This document shows positions 1-12,775 of a stretch of DNA of 64,000 bases, one piece after another. Both the position numbers and the translations under genes were made by a program. Within the stretch, counting starts at the first letter, position 1, and every line of letters begins with the position of its first letter. Source of the DNA: Cricetomys ansorgei (lineage: Eukaryota > Chordata > Mammalia > Rodentia > Nesomyidae). The stretch lies in the NCBI GenBank assembly GCA_026225945.1, contig JAMJFZ010000239.1:27677501-27741500 (forward strand). Direction: 5' to 3'. Under the pieces are notes generated by a model. That model saw only the letters and a list, made by a program, of their open reading frames with translations, did no database searches and had not been told where the DNA came from.

Positions 1-110
1 AGTTCAAAGGATTTTCCTTTTTAGAATTTTAGGCATGTTTCACAATTGTTCCCAAGCATGTTTCTGTTATGGGTGCCTGACTCTGATGCTTGGCAACAGT
101 ATAGTCTTTG

Positions 111-819
111 TGTAGAGGAATAATTAATCTTTTAATCCAGCAACATAGCTACTCTGGAAGGGATCACATTCAGAGACCTGTGTGATCTGACTGGAATGTA
201 GCACACACCTTTAAGTAACCCAACTCAGAAGGCGATGGTGGCACACACCTTTAATCCCAACACTAGGGTTCTAAAAGGAGGTTGCCAGTTCAAAAATAGG
301 TCGAGGCTCTCAGTTCATGGTTACAGAATGAGCACAGGCAGAATGAAGTCTGAGATTGAATCATAGTGATGACACATCTAACTCTCAGGATATAAAAATG
401 AGCTCTGAGTTCAGAGAGACTCAGGAAATTCAGAGAGACACGGAGGCAGGAAGTCTGAGGCAGAGACACAAAGGTGGTTAAGCAGAAGAAGTCAATATCA
501 TACAGGAGGACGAAGTCAGTTTAAAGCCAAGCAGAGCAGTTCAGAGTCTGAAGAGTTCAGTCAGAAATAGTCAGCCCACTCAGAAATTCAGTTTGAACCA
601 GCAGCATGGAGAAGAGTTGGAGTTAGAACAGGGAACAAATTGAACCAGATGTGTTAGTTGAGTTCAGTACAGCTCTGAGCTCAGAAGGAGGTAGCCAGAG
701 TGAGTCAGTCCAGGCTTGTATCTTGAAGATTAGATTGTATGGAGGCTAAAACCCTCTAAGGACCAGGGATTGAATTAGCCAAACAATAAACTGTTGTTTT
801 CTCTGAATCGATGTTGACA
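111..819 (+). mobile_element. Solo LTR, copy 1 of a shared three-copy family
   Basis: The element begins TGTAGAGGAA and ends near TTGACA. It carries a TATA box (TATAAAAA, 391-398) and a poly(A) signal (AATAAA, 785-790), the expected order for U3-R-U5. Imperfect 6-bp flanks (TCTTTG at 105-110, TTTTTG at 820-825) suggest a 6-bp target duplication, as ERVK-class elements make; this is inference. Related copies lie at 3810-4276 (minus) and 24887-25909 (plus). A B1-like stretch (CACACCTTTAATCCCAACAC, about 242-261) sits just before the TATA box. The region after it is rich in CAGAG and TTCAG words. No retroviral coding sequence adjoins it. The family name is not known to me. Confidence 0.65.
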
Positions 820-2387
820 TTTTTGGGGAATAATATGAATTAATAATTATTTTAAATAAGCCCAATTAGAAATGATTTCATTAAGAATGTCTTGAAACTG
901 TCATCTGAATGCAGTACAGAGTCTTTAATTTCAACTCAAGTTCTGTGTGCACATAAATGACTGAATGGTGTTGTTCAGAATGGCAGAATGTCAATGATAT
1001 ATTGGAAAAGCACCATATTATTGATCCTTTTATTAGTCCTTTATTCATATATTTGTTTCAAGAACAAGGTCAAAGCAGTCATATGGAAAGTCTAAAATTT
1101 GAAGGAAATATGAGAAAAACATGTATTTCTTATTGAACATTATTTTCCCTAGCCAAATTCTTGAGAGAATATTTCAATCCATATTTTTTTAAAAATACAC
1201 AGAAGTCATCAGTATGATGCATATGAACTTTCAGATCCTAAACTAAAATGTAAGCAGAATTCTTTCTGTCTGCTTGCCCATTTCCAAGTTGTCTTTCCTC
1301 AGTTCATGAATATCCTTTAAATGTGTGTATCTAACTGAATGGGACTATGACCTGCAGCCTTAATATTCCCTGTTTTGATATTTAGAGATCACCTCTAGCA
1401 CTAGAAGAATCAACAGGCTTCTGAATATATATCTATCTGAAAAAAACAATCCTAGCCATTGTGCACAAATTCAAATCTTTGGATACATTTTAGTGCTGAA
1501 CAATATCAGAGAGTGTAATGAGAACAGGAAAAGAACTTCCCTCATTTCCTCTCAGTGTCCATCCAACCAGATTCACCCTGATAATGGTCTGCCAAGAGAT
1601 AGATTCTCCTCATCTTGGCATCACCTTCAAAACTTTGGAACAACTCTTTATTCCTCCTTGTCCCTGTCCTTTAAAGGTATGTGGAGTAACATCTACATCT
1701 TGAGACTGTTCCTTTCTTAGGGCATCACCTAGTATTTAAAGTTAAAGGTTCTGATTAATTATCTCATTCCTAAAAATTTAATTGCAATTTAGGTTTATGA
1801 TAGCCATATTAAGTGGTCTTAATCATTAATCTCACAAAGGTGACAGAGTGTTTTGCCCCATGGCTACTCCAAATGACAGTTTCCTCATGTAAAAAATAGA
1901 ATTTTCAATATTTTCTTTACCAATAAAGGGTTAAATTACACCTTGTAACATGGCTTTGACCACAGCATAATTAAACATGAACCTTATATTTTTTAGTGTG
2001 GTCTACCTTTATTTTACCAAGATATGCTGGAAAATTCATCTTCAAAGAATGCACAACTTCTGACCATATTGGTTACAGGTTCCATTTTTCCAACTAATAG
2101 TTTAAATTATTTTCTAATTTCTATATTGCTACTCCTATATTACTACTGCAGTGCCTAACATATTTTCTGTTTTCCTGCAATTCTATTTATTACACCACTA
2201 GCTGATTTAATAAGTGGAAAGGGTTACAATCCTGAGGTTATTAATTCAAACTGGATATGTTTAGCAATCAAGAAAACACAAATCAAAATTTTGAGTTCAT
2301 CTCAAAATTTAACTGTCACCAAGAAAATAGCACCAATAGCTAGAGATGATTTGAGGGAAAAGGAACAGTTGAAAATTTTTGGTACAG
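820..2387. other. Unassigned AT-rich DNA
   Basis: No gene or clear repeat is seen. A short stretch near 1875-1905 (GTTTCCTCATGTAAAAAATA) resembles the core of a plus-strand MIR but is too short to call. Open frames at 1493-1720 lack splice or codon support. Confidence 0.5.
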
Positions 2388-2475
2388 GATTGGGGATGTT
2401 GCTTGGCAGTTAAAATGCTTGCCACTGGAGCATTATGTGTAATATTTGGATCTGCAGATGCCACATAAATGCCAG
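2388..2475 (+). mobile_element. Degraded tRNA-derived SINE (B3/ID-like)
   Basis: The words TTGGGGATGTTGCTTGGCAG and AAAATGCTTGCC follow the tRNA-like head of rodent ID/B3/B2 SINEs. The 3' part has diverged and no tail or duplication is visible. Confidence 0.4.
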
Positions 2476-2600
2476 GTGTGTTTTCAATATTTTCACATTT
2501 CCAGTAGTAAGTTCTTATCTTTAAACTGAGTGTAGTACATATTATACATCTAGAGTTTAATCCCCTCTCATTTGATACATGTTTTTAGAAATAATACCTG

Positions 2601-2779
2601 GCTAGGCAGTGGTGACACACACCTTTAATCTCAGCACTTAGGAGGCAGAGACAGGCCGATCTCTGTGAGTTCAAGACCTGCTTAGTCTACAGAGTGAGTT
2701 CCAGGACAGCCAGAGTTACAACAGAGAAACCCTGTCTTGGGGGGGGAAAGGAAAAGAAAGGAAAAATAACGAAAGAAAA
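2601..2779 (+). mobile_element. B1 SINE with target-site duplication
   Basis: The full B1 order is present: GCTAGGCAGTGGTG head, CACCTTTAATCTCAGCACTT, GTGAGTTCAAGACC (B box) and AGAAACCCTGTCTTG, followed by a G and A-rich tail. It is flanked by AATACCTG at 2593-2600 and 2780-2787, a clear target-site duplication. The 3' arm reads GAGTTACAACAGAGAAAC, a form shared with other B1 copies in the window. Confidence 0.93.
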
Positions 2780-2787
2780 AATACCTG

Positions 2788-3809
2788 TCACTATGATAAT
2801 TTAAGAAATGTCATTTATTTCATGGTAATTTATTGTAAGATAATTACAAAGACTTACTGATTTACTTTTAGACTTAATTTTATGAACTAAATGACCTATA
2901 AAGGTACTTCTAATTTAAACAGTGTTCATGGACAATCTAAGCTTAAGTAAATTGGAGGAACTGTATACATTATGTAGGTGAAAGAAACTAAGCTGACCTC
3001 GATTCTTCACATTTCACTTTCACAAGGAAAACTGCCAGCAGGGGGAACCACGGCTATTAGAGGCTGGAGAATTTACACTGTCTGGCTGATTTTTAAAAGA
3101 GTTACAAGAGAAAAGTTATATGAAGCAAATTAGAATGAATGTCATCCTGACTAATGCCCATCAATCACTTTCCTAATTAAATTTCAAGGTTATTAATTAC
3201 TTAAGTTACGACTTTAAATTTAGAAAGACTCAAATTAGCAACAAGCTTCCCCATGACCCAAAGCAAGAGAGGATTTTCAGGACAATTTTGGTACATCAGC
3301 ATTTTCCTCAGTTGTACCATATGCAGATGCAATGTATCTTTATTATAGTGAAATCACACATTTTTCATTGAGGAAAAAAAAAACCCACTTCTCTTTTACT
3401 TCAGGAGGCTTTTTGTTGCCAAATCTTTAAGTTACTGGCCAACTCTTATTTTTCTTTTCTCTTATTTTATTTTCAAAGCTTAATTGTGAGTGTTGATTAG
3501 TTTTATGTCTAACTAGGTGATAGCTCCTCTAACTTATTTTTAATATATTAAAAAAGTCCTTATATAAACAATATTCAGGTGCACATTTTGAATAGATGAA
3601 TGAAATCCTAATTACAATGCCATAATCCCTGAATTTTTCTTTTAAAAATCTGAACTCATTAGCACAGGAAAGGAAATTCTGAACGGGATACCAATAGCTG
3701 AAAAGCTTCTGTAAGCTTCTGTAAGGCAAAGAGCACCATCATTTATGGAAAGCAACAGCCTATAGATGGGAAAAGATTTTTATCAACTATAGATAAATCT
3801 GATTAGCTA
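2788..3809. other. Unassigned AT-rich DNA
   Basis: No gene is seen. A CTCF-like motif is listed separately. The small direct repeat AGCTTCTGTAAG occurs twice at about 3703-3724. Confidence 0.5.
3035..3048 (+). promoter_or_regulatory. CTCF-like motif
   Basis: CCAGCAGGGGGAAC fits the 14-bp core CCASYAGRKGGCRS at 13 of 14 positions. A motif match alone does not show binding. Confidence 0.35.
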
Positions 3810-4276
3810 TCTTATGAACTACCTCTTTTCACTCTGAGCTGTACAGTGAACTCCAAATTGTAAATAGTAAACACACTGCTTCTGATTCTCTGCTTTCTCT
3901 TTGCTTATTCTGGACTGGCTCTGCTCTTCTCAGCTTCCACTCTGCTTCTAACCTGCTTCTATTCTCTGAACTCTGTCTCTCTCTGAACTAACTCCCCAAC
4001 CCCCCCACCCCTGCAAACTGAGATCTTCCTTTTATATCCTGAGAGTTGGGATTAAAGGTCTGTACTAAATCCCTTTCACCTAGCATTAGCATAGAGGACA
4101 ATATTTGTCTGACATTCTTTCTGCATTCCATCCAGATCACACAGGCCTATGAGTGTGATCCCTCCATGCAGGCCCTTGAATTTGATCCCTTCCTAACTAT
4201 CACATAGGTCTTTCAATGTGATCCTCTGCTACAACAGCCATGGTGCTGGATTAAAGGATTAAAATGTTCCTCTACA
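3810..4276 (-). mobile_element. Solo LTR, copy 3, truncated at its 3' end
   Basis: On the minus strand it starts with TGTAGAGGAA at 4276 and continues with the same TTTAATCCAGCA text as copy 1. It then has AGGGATCA-type units, a CCTTTAATCCCAACTCTCAG segment and a TATA box (TATAAAAG, minus, about 4036-4029). The purine-rich R-like segment follows but similarity fades near 3810, so the 3' end appears lost or diverged. A plus-strand L1 tail abuts its 5' end. Confidence 0.6.
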
Positions 4277-4569
4277 GTGTCTCCCAAACACAACAAGACT
4301 GATATACATATGAACTCCAAAGGCTGTGGCAGAATGCACAGGAAACATAGAGGTTTAAGCCAGATAGGTCCCCAGCACTGAGTGTGTATGGCGTTTTTGT
4401 CTTATTGGTTTTATTGCTTGGTATGTTTTGATTTTTGGATTTTGGTTGTCTTTTCTTTGTTTTTGAAAGAGAGGAGAAAGAGGTGGTCAGAGAGGTGAGG
4501 AGGATGTGGGAGGAGTTGGGGGGGGGGAAACACAATCAAAAATGTATGGATATTTTTAATTTAAAAAAA
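4277..4569 (+). mobile_element. L1 3'-UTR end
   Basis: The text CATATGAACTCCAAAGGCTG, then a T/G-rich segment, a GAGAGGTGAGGAGGATGTGG purine run with a G9 tract, then CACAATCAAAAATGTATGG and an A-rich end, follows the order of a rodent L1 3' UTR. No ORF2 remains, so it is a strongly 5'-truncated copy. Confidence 0.65.
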
Positions 4570-7500
4570 AACTGAGGTTACCTTCGTTGTCACGTACATG
4601 AAAAGTGAATAATGAAGCCAAGTAGTTCTCTTTGGCCAATAACATAAGCATCTGTTTTTAGTAGCAGCAGTTATAGTAAGTAGAAAAACTAGGATGAAAG
4701 AACCATAAGATACATAGAGGGTCTTTTTGTCTTGGAATATGAAGTGAAGGGGAATTATTTATTACAACAACAATCAGGTGCTGATGAGATCTATAATGCA
4801 TCATTTCAAGTTTAGTCCCTACCTAAACTTCAGTGAAGTTTAAAAAAATCTTGAGGTGTAGTATACAGCCCCTTATTTCAAGGTGCTAGGATTTTGCTGT
4901 TCCATTCCTTTGCTTTTCTTAATACATTGGAAATTTGTACAGAGCGTGAGGAAATCAACTATTTTAGATATATTGCTATTTATGAGATATCCACATTGGT
5001 AAAAGTTGACCTCAAGCTATAAACAATTCTAGGTAATTTTCCCCTTAAACATAGTGACAATCTCTTCCTCCTTGATTATAGGCACTGGTGTCCTTGATGC
5101 TAATTTGTACATGATGAAAGTGTCACCCTTTGAATGTAATGGCAAAGGAGCATGTTTCCCAAGACAATGCAGCTTTTGCAATTGGTTTCCAAGGAAGCAT
5201 ATCTTGGATTAACATTATAAAAAAATAGCAGAGTTAGTTTATTAGTTACTGTAGCTGACAAGGAAGCAGATTTCCACCATTGAAAAAACTTTCATTGTAT
5301 CGCAAGAACCATACTGGGGCTCATTACTGGTACTGAATTTACAAACTATAGCAGATCTGCGCTCCTGAAATAATTTGCATTCTTATCCTTAATGCTAACA
5401 GAGTGGGAATGGACACAGAAGCCATTGTGGGAAGTTTGGATGTGAAAACAATTGTCTTGTAGGCTGGCAATTCAGCTTAACAAATGAAAATAATGGAGCT
5501 GACTGAATTGAATGGTTTATCAACTTGTGAGTTAACATCTATTAAATTTTTTGTCTATACCATGCCAGAACGATTTCAAAAAGGATCTTATTAGTCATCT
5601 CCATAAAAAAAAAAAAAAACAAAAAACAAAAAACCCAAGCCATTCTCATCTTTCTAAAATCTTTGGTGGTTGCTATGACGATGGTATTTCTATCAAAGCC
5701 CACAGCTGATATTCCACAGCAATTACCCAAAGTAACCTTGTTTTCCTAGTTAGGTGTCATCTTCTAAAGACCTCAAAGAATTTTCCAAAATTTTCTCCAG
5801 ACATGGGGAAATAGCATTTCTCAGTTCTGAATTAGGAAAAATCATATTAGAAAAGCACTCTAATGTGGCCATTTTCCCTTTATAGAAGTATGAAGATGCT
5901 CCTTCCTCCCTATCCTTTCTCTCTCTGCCTTTGCCATTTCCTTCCTTACTCTGGTCTCTCTCTCTCTCTCCCAGTGATGCCTGCTTCTACATCAAGGCAG
6001 TCATGGACTACCACTGTCCTATTGTTTCTTTACTGTATCCAACTGGGAAAGCATTTGCCACATATGATGATATCAGACTTTAACATTCAAGAATACATGA
6101 CATGCAACAGATTCGATTTAACTTCATCAGGTCCCTATTACCAACTGTTTAATTTAAACTAATTATTTTTCTTATGTAGATAAACTTACAAGTCATATTT
6201 TAATGAAAATATCCTTTCTTATTCTTCTTAATAGTTTTGTCACAAGGTTTCCTAAGAGTAATTATGGGATGTTTGGCTCATGAGAAAGAAACCAGGATGT
6301 GAGTAAACGAAGGTCATAGTGTGTACTAGCTGATGTCTTTCCCTATTACCTCACTACATGTTTACTTTGCCTGCCCAACCCCTGCACGCATTGGAAGGTT
6401 TGCTTTCTAGGTTAGCATATTGAAAGCATAACTATTCTAATAGATTTTAATGATTCCCATGTAACTCTTCAAGGTCAAATTGCTTTATATTTAAATGTCA
6501 GGAGCATTCATCCACTTGAGTGGTTTGGACAGTTACAGCTCAGTGTACTATTGTAACACATCACAACCAGCCCATGTAAAACATAAGAAATTGACTTCCC
6601 AATGTGAAGTGTTACCTGGGGGAGGAGGGGTGGAGACAGTATATGTGTCCGAATCTGTATGTGGGCGTGGGTGTGTGAGTACGGGTACCTGTGATTCCAG
6701 AAGGGAGCATCGATACCCTCAAGTTTGAGTTACAGGGAAATTTCTAGATGGGGATGCTGGGAAACAAATAGGAGTCCTCCACGGGAGCAATGCACACTCT
6801 TAACATTTGAGCACTCTCTTGAGTTGTGACATAATAATTTTGAACAATGATTTTCCTCACCACACAATACTTAAGGCCTTTGATGGTTTTTGTACATGTT
6901 TCAGTAAGCACAAATAAACGATCTATGCCAATAAGAGAAAGCCATACAACAGCAAAAAGTTCCAATCTGCTTTTGAAGAATTCCCATGATAGCCATAGTA
7001 TCAGAGAATTTGTGTATAAAGTACTGCATTTAAAAAATATTAGCTACAGTTGTTTGTAGAGGAACACTCAGAAGAAGTTTTTGTTATTTTGGTTTCTTTA
7101 AAAACACAAAATAGCGTTTTAGTTAGGTCCACGTTCCCACCCCAGTTGTGGTATAGTTCTTTACAAATTGGATTTGGAATGCCTGATGCGGGTGGCTGTA
7201 ATTTGGTTAGGTGCAGTTGTTCTGGCACCTGTAACTTGTCTTTGGGATTGCATGCCGCATAGGTTTATGGGAACTTTTGGCTTAGGGAATAAAAGGTCTG
7301 AAGCCCCAAGAATGGAGGCCTGGGGTTCCAGGAGGTTGGTTGCTGGTTCATTGGTTGGGTTGCTGTCATTAGTTAGTGTGATAATTCCTGAAAGAACAAA
7401 GGTTAGAGAGATTTGAGCGTAGGACAGCCTAAGAAGAGGCTGTGAAGATTTCTACCTTTCTCTTTTTCTGTAGTAAGACCGCTTGTAAAAATGGTGAAGA

Positions 7501-7607
7501 TTTCTATCTTTCCTTTCTTCTTCTCTAAATAGAGGGTAAAAGATTGTAGCGTACTGCTCCAGTTGTTATTAGTTAAACCTAATCACCTACACCTAGTAAT
7601 GAACTAT
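4570..7607. other. Unassigned intergenic DNA
   Basis: No recognisable gene. The frames at 5863-6162, 6495-6728 and 6744-7416 are short, overlap in several frames and have no family match I know. A small CT-rich patch lies near 5958-5970. The stretch from 6490 to 7430 has slightly higher GC than its surroundings but no promoter or splice pattern I trust. Confidence 0.5.
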
Positions 7608-7778
7608 TACTTATTTTATTTTATTTTATTTTTCAAGACAGGGCTTCCCTGTATTTAACTCTGGTTGTCCTGGAATTCATTCTGTAGACCAGACTAGCCT
7701 CAAACTCACAGAACGACCAGCCTTTGTCTCCTGAGTGCTGGTATTAAAGACATGTGCCACCACCACCCAGTGTAGGTA
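7608..7778 (-). mobile_element. B1 SINE with 11-bp target-site duplication
   Basis: Reverse-oriented B1: a TTTTA-rich tail on the left, then AAGACAGGGCTTCCCTGTAT, CTCAAACTCACAGA (B box complement) and TGCTGGTATTAAAG. The perfect 11-bp duplication TAATGAACTAT lies at 7597-7607 and 7779-7789. Confidence 0.93.
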
Positions 7779-7789
7779 TAATGAACTAT

Positions 7790-8589
7790 ATGAGCTTCGA
7801 ATATATGTGAGCTTCAAATATAAAAAATACGTAATAGACCAAAAGCTGCTCACTGTGTTGCACCATAGAGTTACGGGTTAATTTTCCTTTTCAATAATTT
7901 AGCTATTTTGATAAGTGATATAAAATTTCACAAATTAAAAACTATCTTCCAAAAGCATTGTAGGAAATTCTCGAAGAATTAAATAAAAGTTTGTTCAAAA
8001 AAACAATTTGTGTATTTCCCAGATGATGAACGGTCTCTTGTTTGAGGAAGAGGTGGACATTAACAGTGTTTATGAATTAAAGCTTCTTTCCTTGGGGATT
8101 CACTGGGAGAAGAAAACAGCAACTGTGTCTCTCCAGGAAAGAGGCAGTTCCGTGCCTTCACTGCGCTAGGCTTCTGAAATCAACACCCTCACATAACAGC
8201 CTCGCTGTTAGTTCTGAGAACCAGTGAGAAGTGTAAGTAGACATGCCGCACAATTGAGAGAGGAAAGAAGATGCAGATCGCTCGTGTCAGTTATCCAATC
8301 AGCTGCCTGAAAGTCAAAAATAGTAGCTGAGTCTAATTCCCACAGGAGTGCAGGATCAGAGCCTACTGCTTTGAGAAAGCATCCCAGGAGGGGCAGGCAT
8401 TTTAGAAGCTCAGTTTGGCTTATGTTGGGGGGGGGGGGGGGAGAGACACACTTCTTGGGAGATGTGATAACAAGGTTGCATTATAAACTCCTCACAAGAA
8501 AAAAATATAATAAAAATGGAAAATATTTACTCGCTGTCGTTACCACAGTTATCAAGAATTGCAGTGAATTATGTCATGTATTGTTTGTG
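7790..8589. other. Unassigned DNA with a G15 tract
   Basis: No gene is seen. A run of 15 G lies at 8427-8441. The long frame at 8371-8748 passes through this tract and a SINE remnant and is not credible as coding. Confidence 0.5.
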
Positions 8590-8702
8590 CTTGCTTTTGA
8601 GACCAGATCTCACAGTAGCACCCAGACAACACACAGTCCTCTTGCCATAATGTCTTGTGTACTCGAATTAAGTCACACGCCACCACACCTGATTTACTAT
8701 GC
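8590..8702 (-). mobile_element. Degraded B1/B4-like SINE
   Basis: TTTTGAGACCAGATCTCACA near the left end and CGCCACCACACCTGATTT at the right are the tail-proximal and head words of a reversed 7SL-derived rodent SINE. The centre is diverged. Confidence 0.45.
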
Positions 8703-9600
8703 TATTTTCTTTAATTATCACGACTACACTGATTTCCCTGCATTTTGATTATAGGAAAAAAATTCACTGAAGTAAAGCAACTTATCATAACGTTGCTAAG
8801 CACACCTTTCTAGTAAAAGAATTAAAACCCAATTTCTTTTGACAAACTGTGAACCTGAGTGGTAGACAAAAATCACTCAAAATAAAAAATAACATGAAGG
8901 GAACTAGAGATCCTGGTGGCTGATGTACATCCCTTAACTTATTATGGAAACAACCAAAGGGCTGCATTAAGATGCTCTGTAGAATTACTGTCAGTTTGTT
9001 TAAAGTAAAAAAAAGAAAAAAAAAAGAAAAAAAAAGTGACCTAAAAAAAAAAGAAATTCACATTATTCTTTTACTCAAACATCGTGAAAGCAACACGAGT
9101 TCTTTCTTTCACACATTTCATTGTCTTTCCATCTCAGTTTCCATGCTGTTTACGAGGAAGGAGACTTTAAGCACTGCAAGTACTTTGTGTGACAGGTTAT
9201 TGGTTTTTATTTCTAAGATAACTCAGATAACTAAGATAACATCAAGTCCCAACCCCGTATTCAATGAGCTTATCCTCTTTCAGATCATTTTAGTGTAAGG
9301 TTTAATTACAGGTGAACAGTGACTTCACAATACCACACGATGGTATTATAGGGCTATTGGCTCAAACCGTCATGCAAGTAGAATCTATTGCCAGTTGACT
9401 AAGTTTGGCTTTCTATATGATTGTGCTCTTCTTAATAAATGAGATGGAAGCACATATAGGAATAAAAGGAGTGCCAATATTTTAAGCTTTCGTTTTGAAT
9501 TTCCCGAGTCCTATTCTGTTGTAACTAAAGAACAGAATACTTATTGTTTGTTGTCTGTCCCGACTTGGGGAGCTTTAGCCCTCTCTACTTTGTATATTTC
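8703..9600. other. Unassigned AT-rich DNA
   Basis: An A-rich low-complexity patch lies at about 9008-9056. No gene or clear repeat is seen. Confidence 0.5.
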
Positions 9601-9754
9601 TGTTTGTTTTGTTTTGCTATGAGACAGTTTCTCTGTTGTAACGCTGCTGTCCTGGAATTCACTCTGTAAACTAGGCTGGCTTTGAACTCACAGAGATCCA
9701 CCTGCCTCTGCCTCCTGAGTGCTGGGATTAAAGGCTCATCACAATGCTCAGCTA
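9601..9754 (-). mobile_element. B1 SINE with perfect 14-bp target-site duplication
   Basis: Reverse B1 with GAGACAGTTTCTCTGTTGTA, TTTGAACTCACAGAGATCCA and GAGTGCTGGGATTAAAGGC. ACTTTGTATATTTC is repeated exactly at 9587-9600 and 9755-9768. The duplication is undamaged, so the insertion is fairly young. Confidence 0.95.
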
Positions 9755-9768
9755 ACTTTGTATATTTC

Positions 9769-10392
9769 AAACTCTGATCTACCTCATTCCTAATCCTCAC
9801 CATAAAAAAACTCCAGAAGGAACGGAGAAACAGAAGGAGTTAGTCTCATTGATGAGTCACACTCTCATGTGCAAGACTGATGATGAATGACTTGTTACAG
9901 ACTTCCAATTATTTTTGTACAGACTTCCAATTAATTATATTTGTGTGAAGATTAAAAAATAAATGGTATCCATTAACTTAGATCAACAAACATTTTAAAT
10001 GCTTGCACCAAAGCTAGACACAGACTGTAAAACAATAGATTCTATTTTGTAAATGGTTACTCTTAAGATACTGACAAACCCCTTAGAAAAATTTAACAGC
10101 TATAAAATATATTTAAAGACTACTACCATTTTGTACCTTGCTTTGCAATTCTATTATATAAACAAAGATGGGAGGTAACACCATTCAGATTTCTCGTCTG
10201 CAGAATTAACAGCTATCTCTTATGTAACTTTTAACAATGGACATTTTCTACTTCCTATAAATCCCCCTATGTTGATCACTAGGTAACTCAAACAAGCATG
10301 GTATTGTGATGCATTGTTAAGGATGCTAGCCACACTGTGTAGCTCAACTGGAAGAAAAAATTTGACGAGGTATCCACCATAATGTCTCATTT
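9769..10392. other. Unassigned AT-rich DNA
   Basis: Nothing beyond a near-duplicate ACAGACTTCCAATTA at about 9898-9912 and 9919-9933. Confidence 0.5.
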
Positions 10393-10617
10393 TCTTTTTC
10401 TCTTAATTGTGTATATGTATATGCATGTCTATCTTTGTGACTATGTACACATATATGAATATATGAGTTTTGCCTGCATAGGCCAGAACAGAGCATCAGA
10501 TCCCCTGGGACTGAAGTTACAAACAGTGGTGAGCCATATATAGGTGCTGGAAATTTAACCCAGATCCCCTGGAAGAGCAGCCAATGCACTTAATCGCTGA
10601 ACCATCTCTCCAGCCCC
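10393..10617 (-). mobile_element. B2-family SINE
   Basis: The right end, CTGAACCATCTCTCCAGCCC, is the complement of the tRNA-derived B2 head. GGAAGAGCAGCCAATGCACT and CAGAGCATCAGATCCCCTGG follow B2 in reverse. The tail side is AT-rich. Divergence is moderate and no clear duplication is seen. Confidence 0.8.
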
Positions 10618-12229
10618 AGCTTTTTACTCTCTTGAGAGCCATCGGACAAGATGACACTTGGTGACAAAGATGTGTCAAAATTCACTTTTGAGGGGAATGC
10701 CTGTATAGTCTCTTTAGAATAAATCCTCCTCAAAAACCTGTCATTCTTCAGCATGCATACTTTATAATTAGAAACATAAATGTGTGATCATTTTTTTCTA
10801 AAATTTTGGTGTATTCCTGACATATCACCAGTTAGTCATGAAAATCAGCTAGTCTTTCAATCTAGGCTCAGGTGTGATGACTAGAAAAGATTATTATCAG
10901 CCATTTTATTTGGCATCTACCAGCTTTTAATGGCACTTTTGGAAATTCTAGCAGGATTGAGTTTGTAATTGCATAGAAGTATTGATATATCTGGCTGTTT
11001 CTTTCCTACATTACAATTATCAAGAGAAGTTGAGCATGAAGGAACAAGGATAAAAGTATAAGAAAAGGCAATAAAGAAATTACTGAGTTCCCTGCTTATT
11101 CAGTTAAACTCAAAGTTACACAGCAGAAGGAATTCAGTAGATTTTGCGCACTTATCATTTAAATAAAAAGCTTAATGCTTGTCCCTTTATTCTCATAGCT
11201 ATTGAAATATATTGTTTAAGAAGTGTCTATGCTATTTATAAAGACAAAGGTCAGAACAGGTATTTTAATTTTGCTATTTCTAAGCAATAAAGTCAGAGGG
11301 AAGTAAGAGCAGAATTATTCATCAACAAGTCTCTCCACCTCTAACAACAACAACAAAATCAATAAAATATCAGTGTTCCATGTCTATCGTCAACTACATT
11401 GTGGAAAAGTTTGGCCCATTAAATACAAATTCTTGCAGCCTATTAGTTTTAGATGTCCCTTAAAATATAGTCACAACATCCATTCCTTCATTTTCATATT
11501 GTAGAGTTTTTCCTTCCCTGCACAAGACAACCAAGACATGCTTATTTAGTGAGTAGTTACATCCCTCTACTTCCATTTACTCTGTCAATATTCCAAACCC
11601 TGGGTAACTCAGCCTAAGTCAAAGCTGGTGGATCTTCTATTGTGTTTCAAGATAAACTAAAAAGATACACCAGAGAGAAACTAAGAAAAAAAAAAGATAT
11701 GCCATGAAGCAGGTACATAAATTTGAACTTAAAAACAACTCACACTTTAGATCATGCTAGATACAATGACCCATTTCTGGAACTTAATACAAAGACATTT
11801 TGCTGCAGATTATTTTACATCAATCCACCGTTGTGACAAGACTTGACATCTGTGATGCACTGGCACTGTTTTGATATGACAAAGTATGTGAGACTTGAAA
11901 TCTTTCAATATTTATGCAGAGTGTTTTTCCTTTGAAAACTACAAATGGCATAATGTGAGAATATCTCCTTGCTCAGATTATGCTAATGGATCCTGTTTTT
12001 GTTACTTGGATCCATTTGCAAGATTGCTTGAAATGCCTCAGAAATAAACATACATGCTATCTGCTGAAGAAGGTCACAATTTTTATAATTAATATATATA
12101 TTCAATATATATATTCAAATATAAATATTTAGGCATACTTCCTCCAACTGTAAAAATCATTAACTTTTATGCTATATATAAACTGCATATTTAACTTTTA
12201 TGTTATATATTTGTATGTATATATCCATA
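10618..12229. other. Unassigned AT-rich DNA
   Basis: No gene or confidently named repeat. AT-alternating stretches occur near 12090-12130. Confidence 0.5.
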
Positions 12230-12775
12230 AACTAATGGCTTTGAATCACAAGTCAATATTGAAATTAATGCATAATTGGCAATTGTTTTTGACTGAATAA
12301 ATTATGGCATACATATGGTAAACTAGTATTACTAGACATCTACAAAGCATAAAGCATGCTAGAAATACGATGTGCTGCACGTGTTCTCCAACTAAAAATT
12401 ACAAAATGTAGTACATACACAGAATAAAGTAGCTTTAAATTGGAATGAAATCCTAACACATAGTGGTATGGATGAATATTCAAAGCATTATGTTAAATAT
12501 TAAAAGTAAGATACAATAAGCAGCTAGCGCAATAATTCCACCTTTTTGTGACACAAAGTAGACAAATTTATAGGCACAGAATACAGAGTTTACTAAGGGC
12601 CTGAGGGTGCAAAGAATGATGGGCTGCAATTTTATGCACAGAGAATCTGTTCAAGATGATGGAAAAGTTATGAAAATGGATAGCATGGCATTTGTAGAGT
12701 ATTGTGAATATACATAATTAAATGAGTTAAAATGGTGAATTGATGTGTTATGTTGATTTCCAATTTTACATAATT
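12230..12775 (+). mobile_element. Ancient L1 (L1M-type) 3' end
   Basis: Runs in the order of an old mammalian L1 terminus: GAATAAATTATGGCATACAT, GGAATGAAATCCTAACACAT, TATGGATGAATATTCAAAGC, AATAATTCCACCTTTTTGTG, GATGATGGAAAAGTTATG, then GAGTTAAAATGGTGAATT. It has no intact ORF2. The divergence suggests insertion before the rodent radiation. Confidence 0.75.

Noticed and set aside
8371..8748. 125-codon frame
   Set aside because: It runs through a G15 tract (poly-Gly) and a SINE remnant; no coding support.
12080..12130. Possible matrix-attachment or replication-origin AT block
   Set aside because: AT-rich text of this kind is common throughout the window and carries no specific signature.
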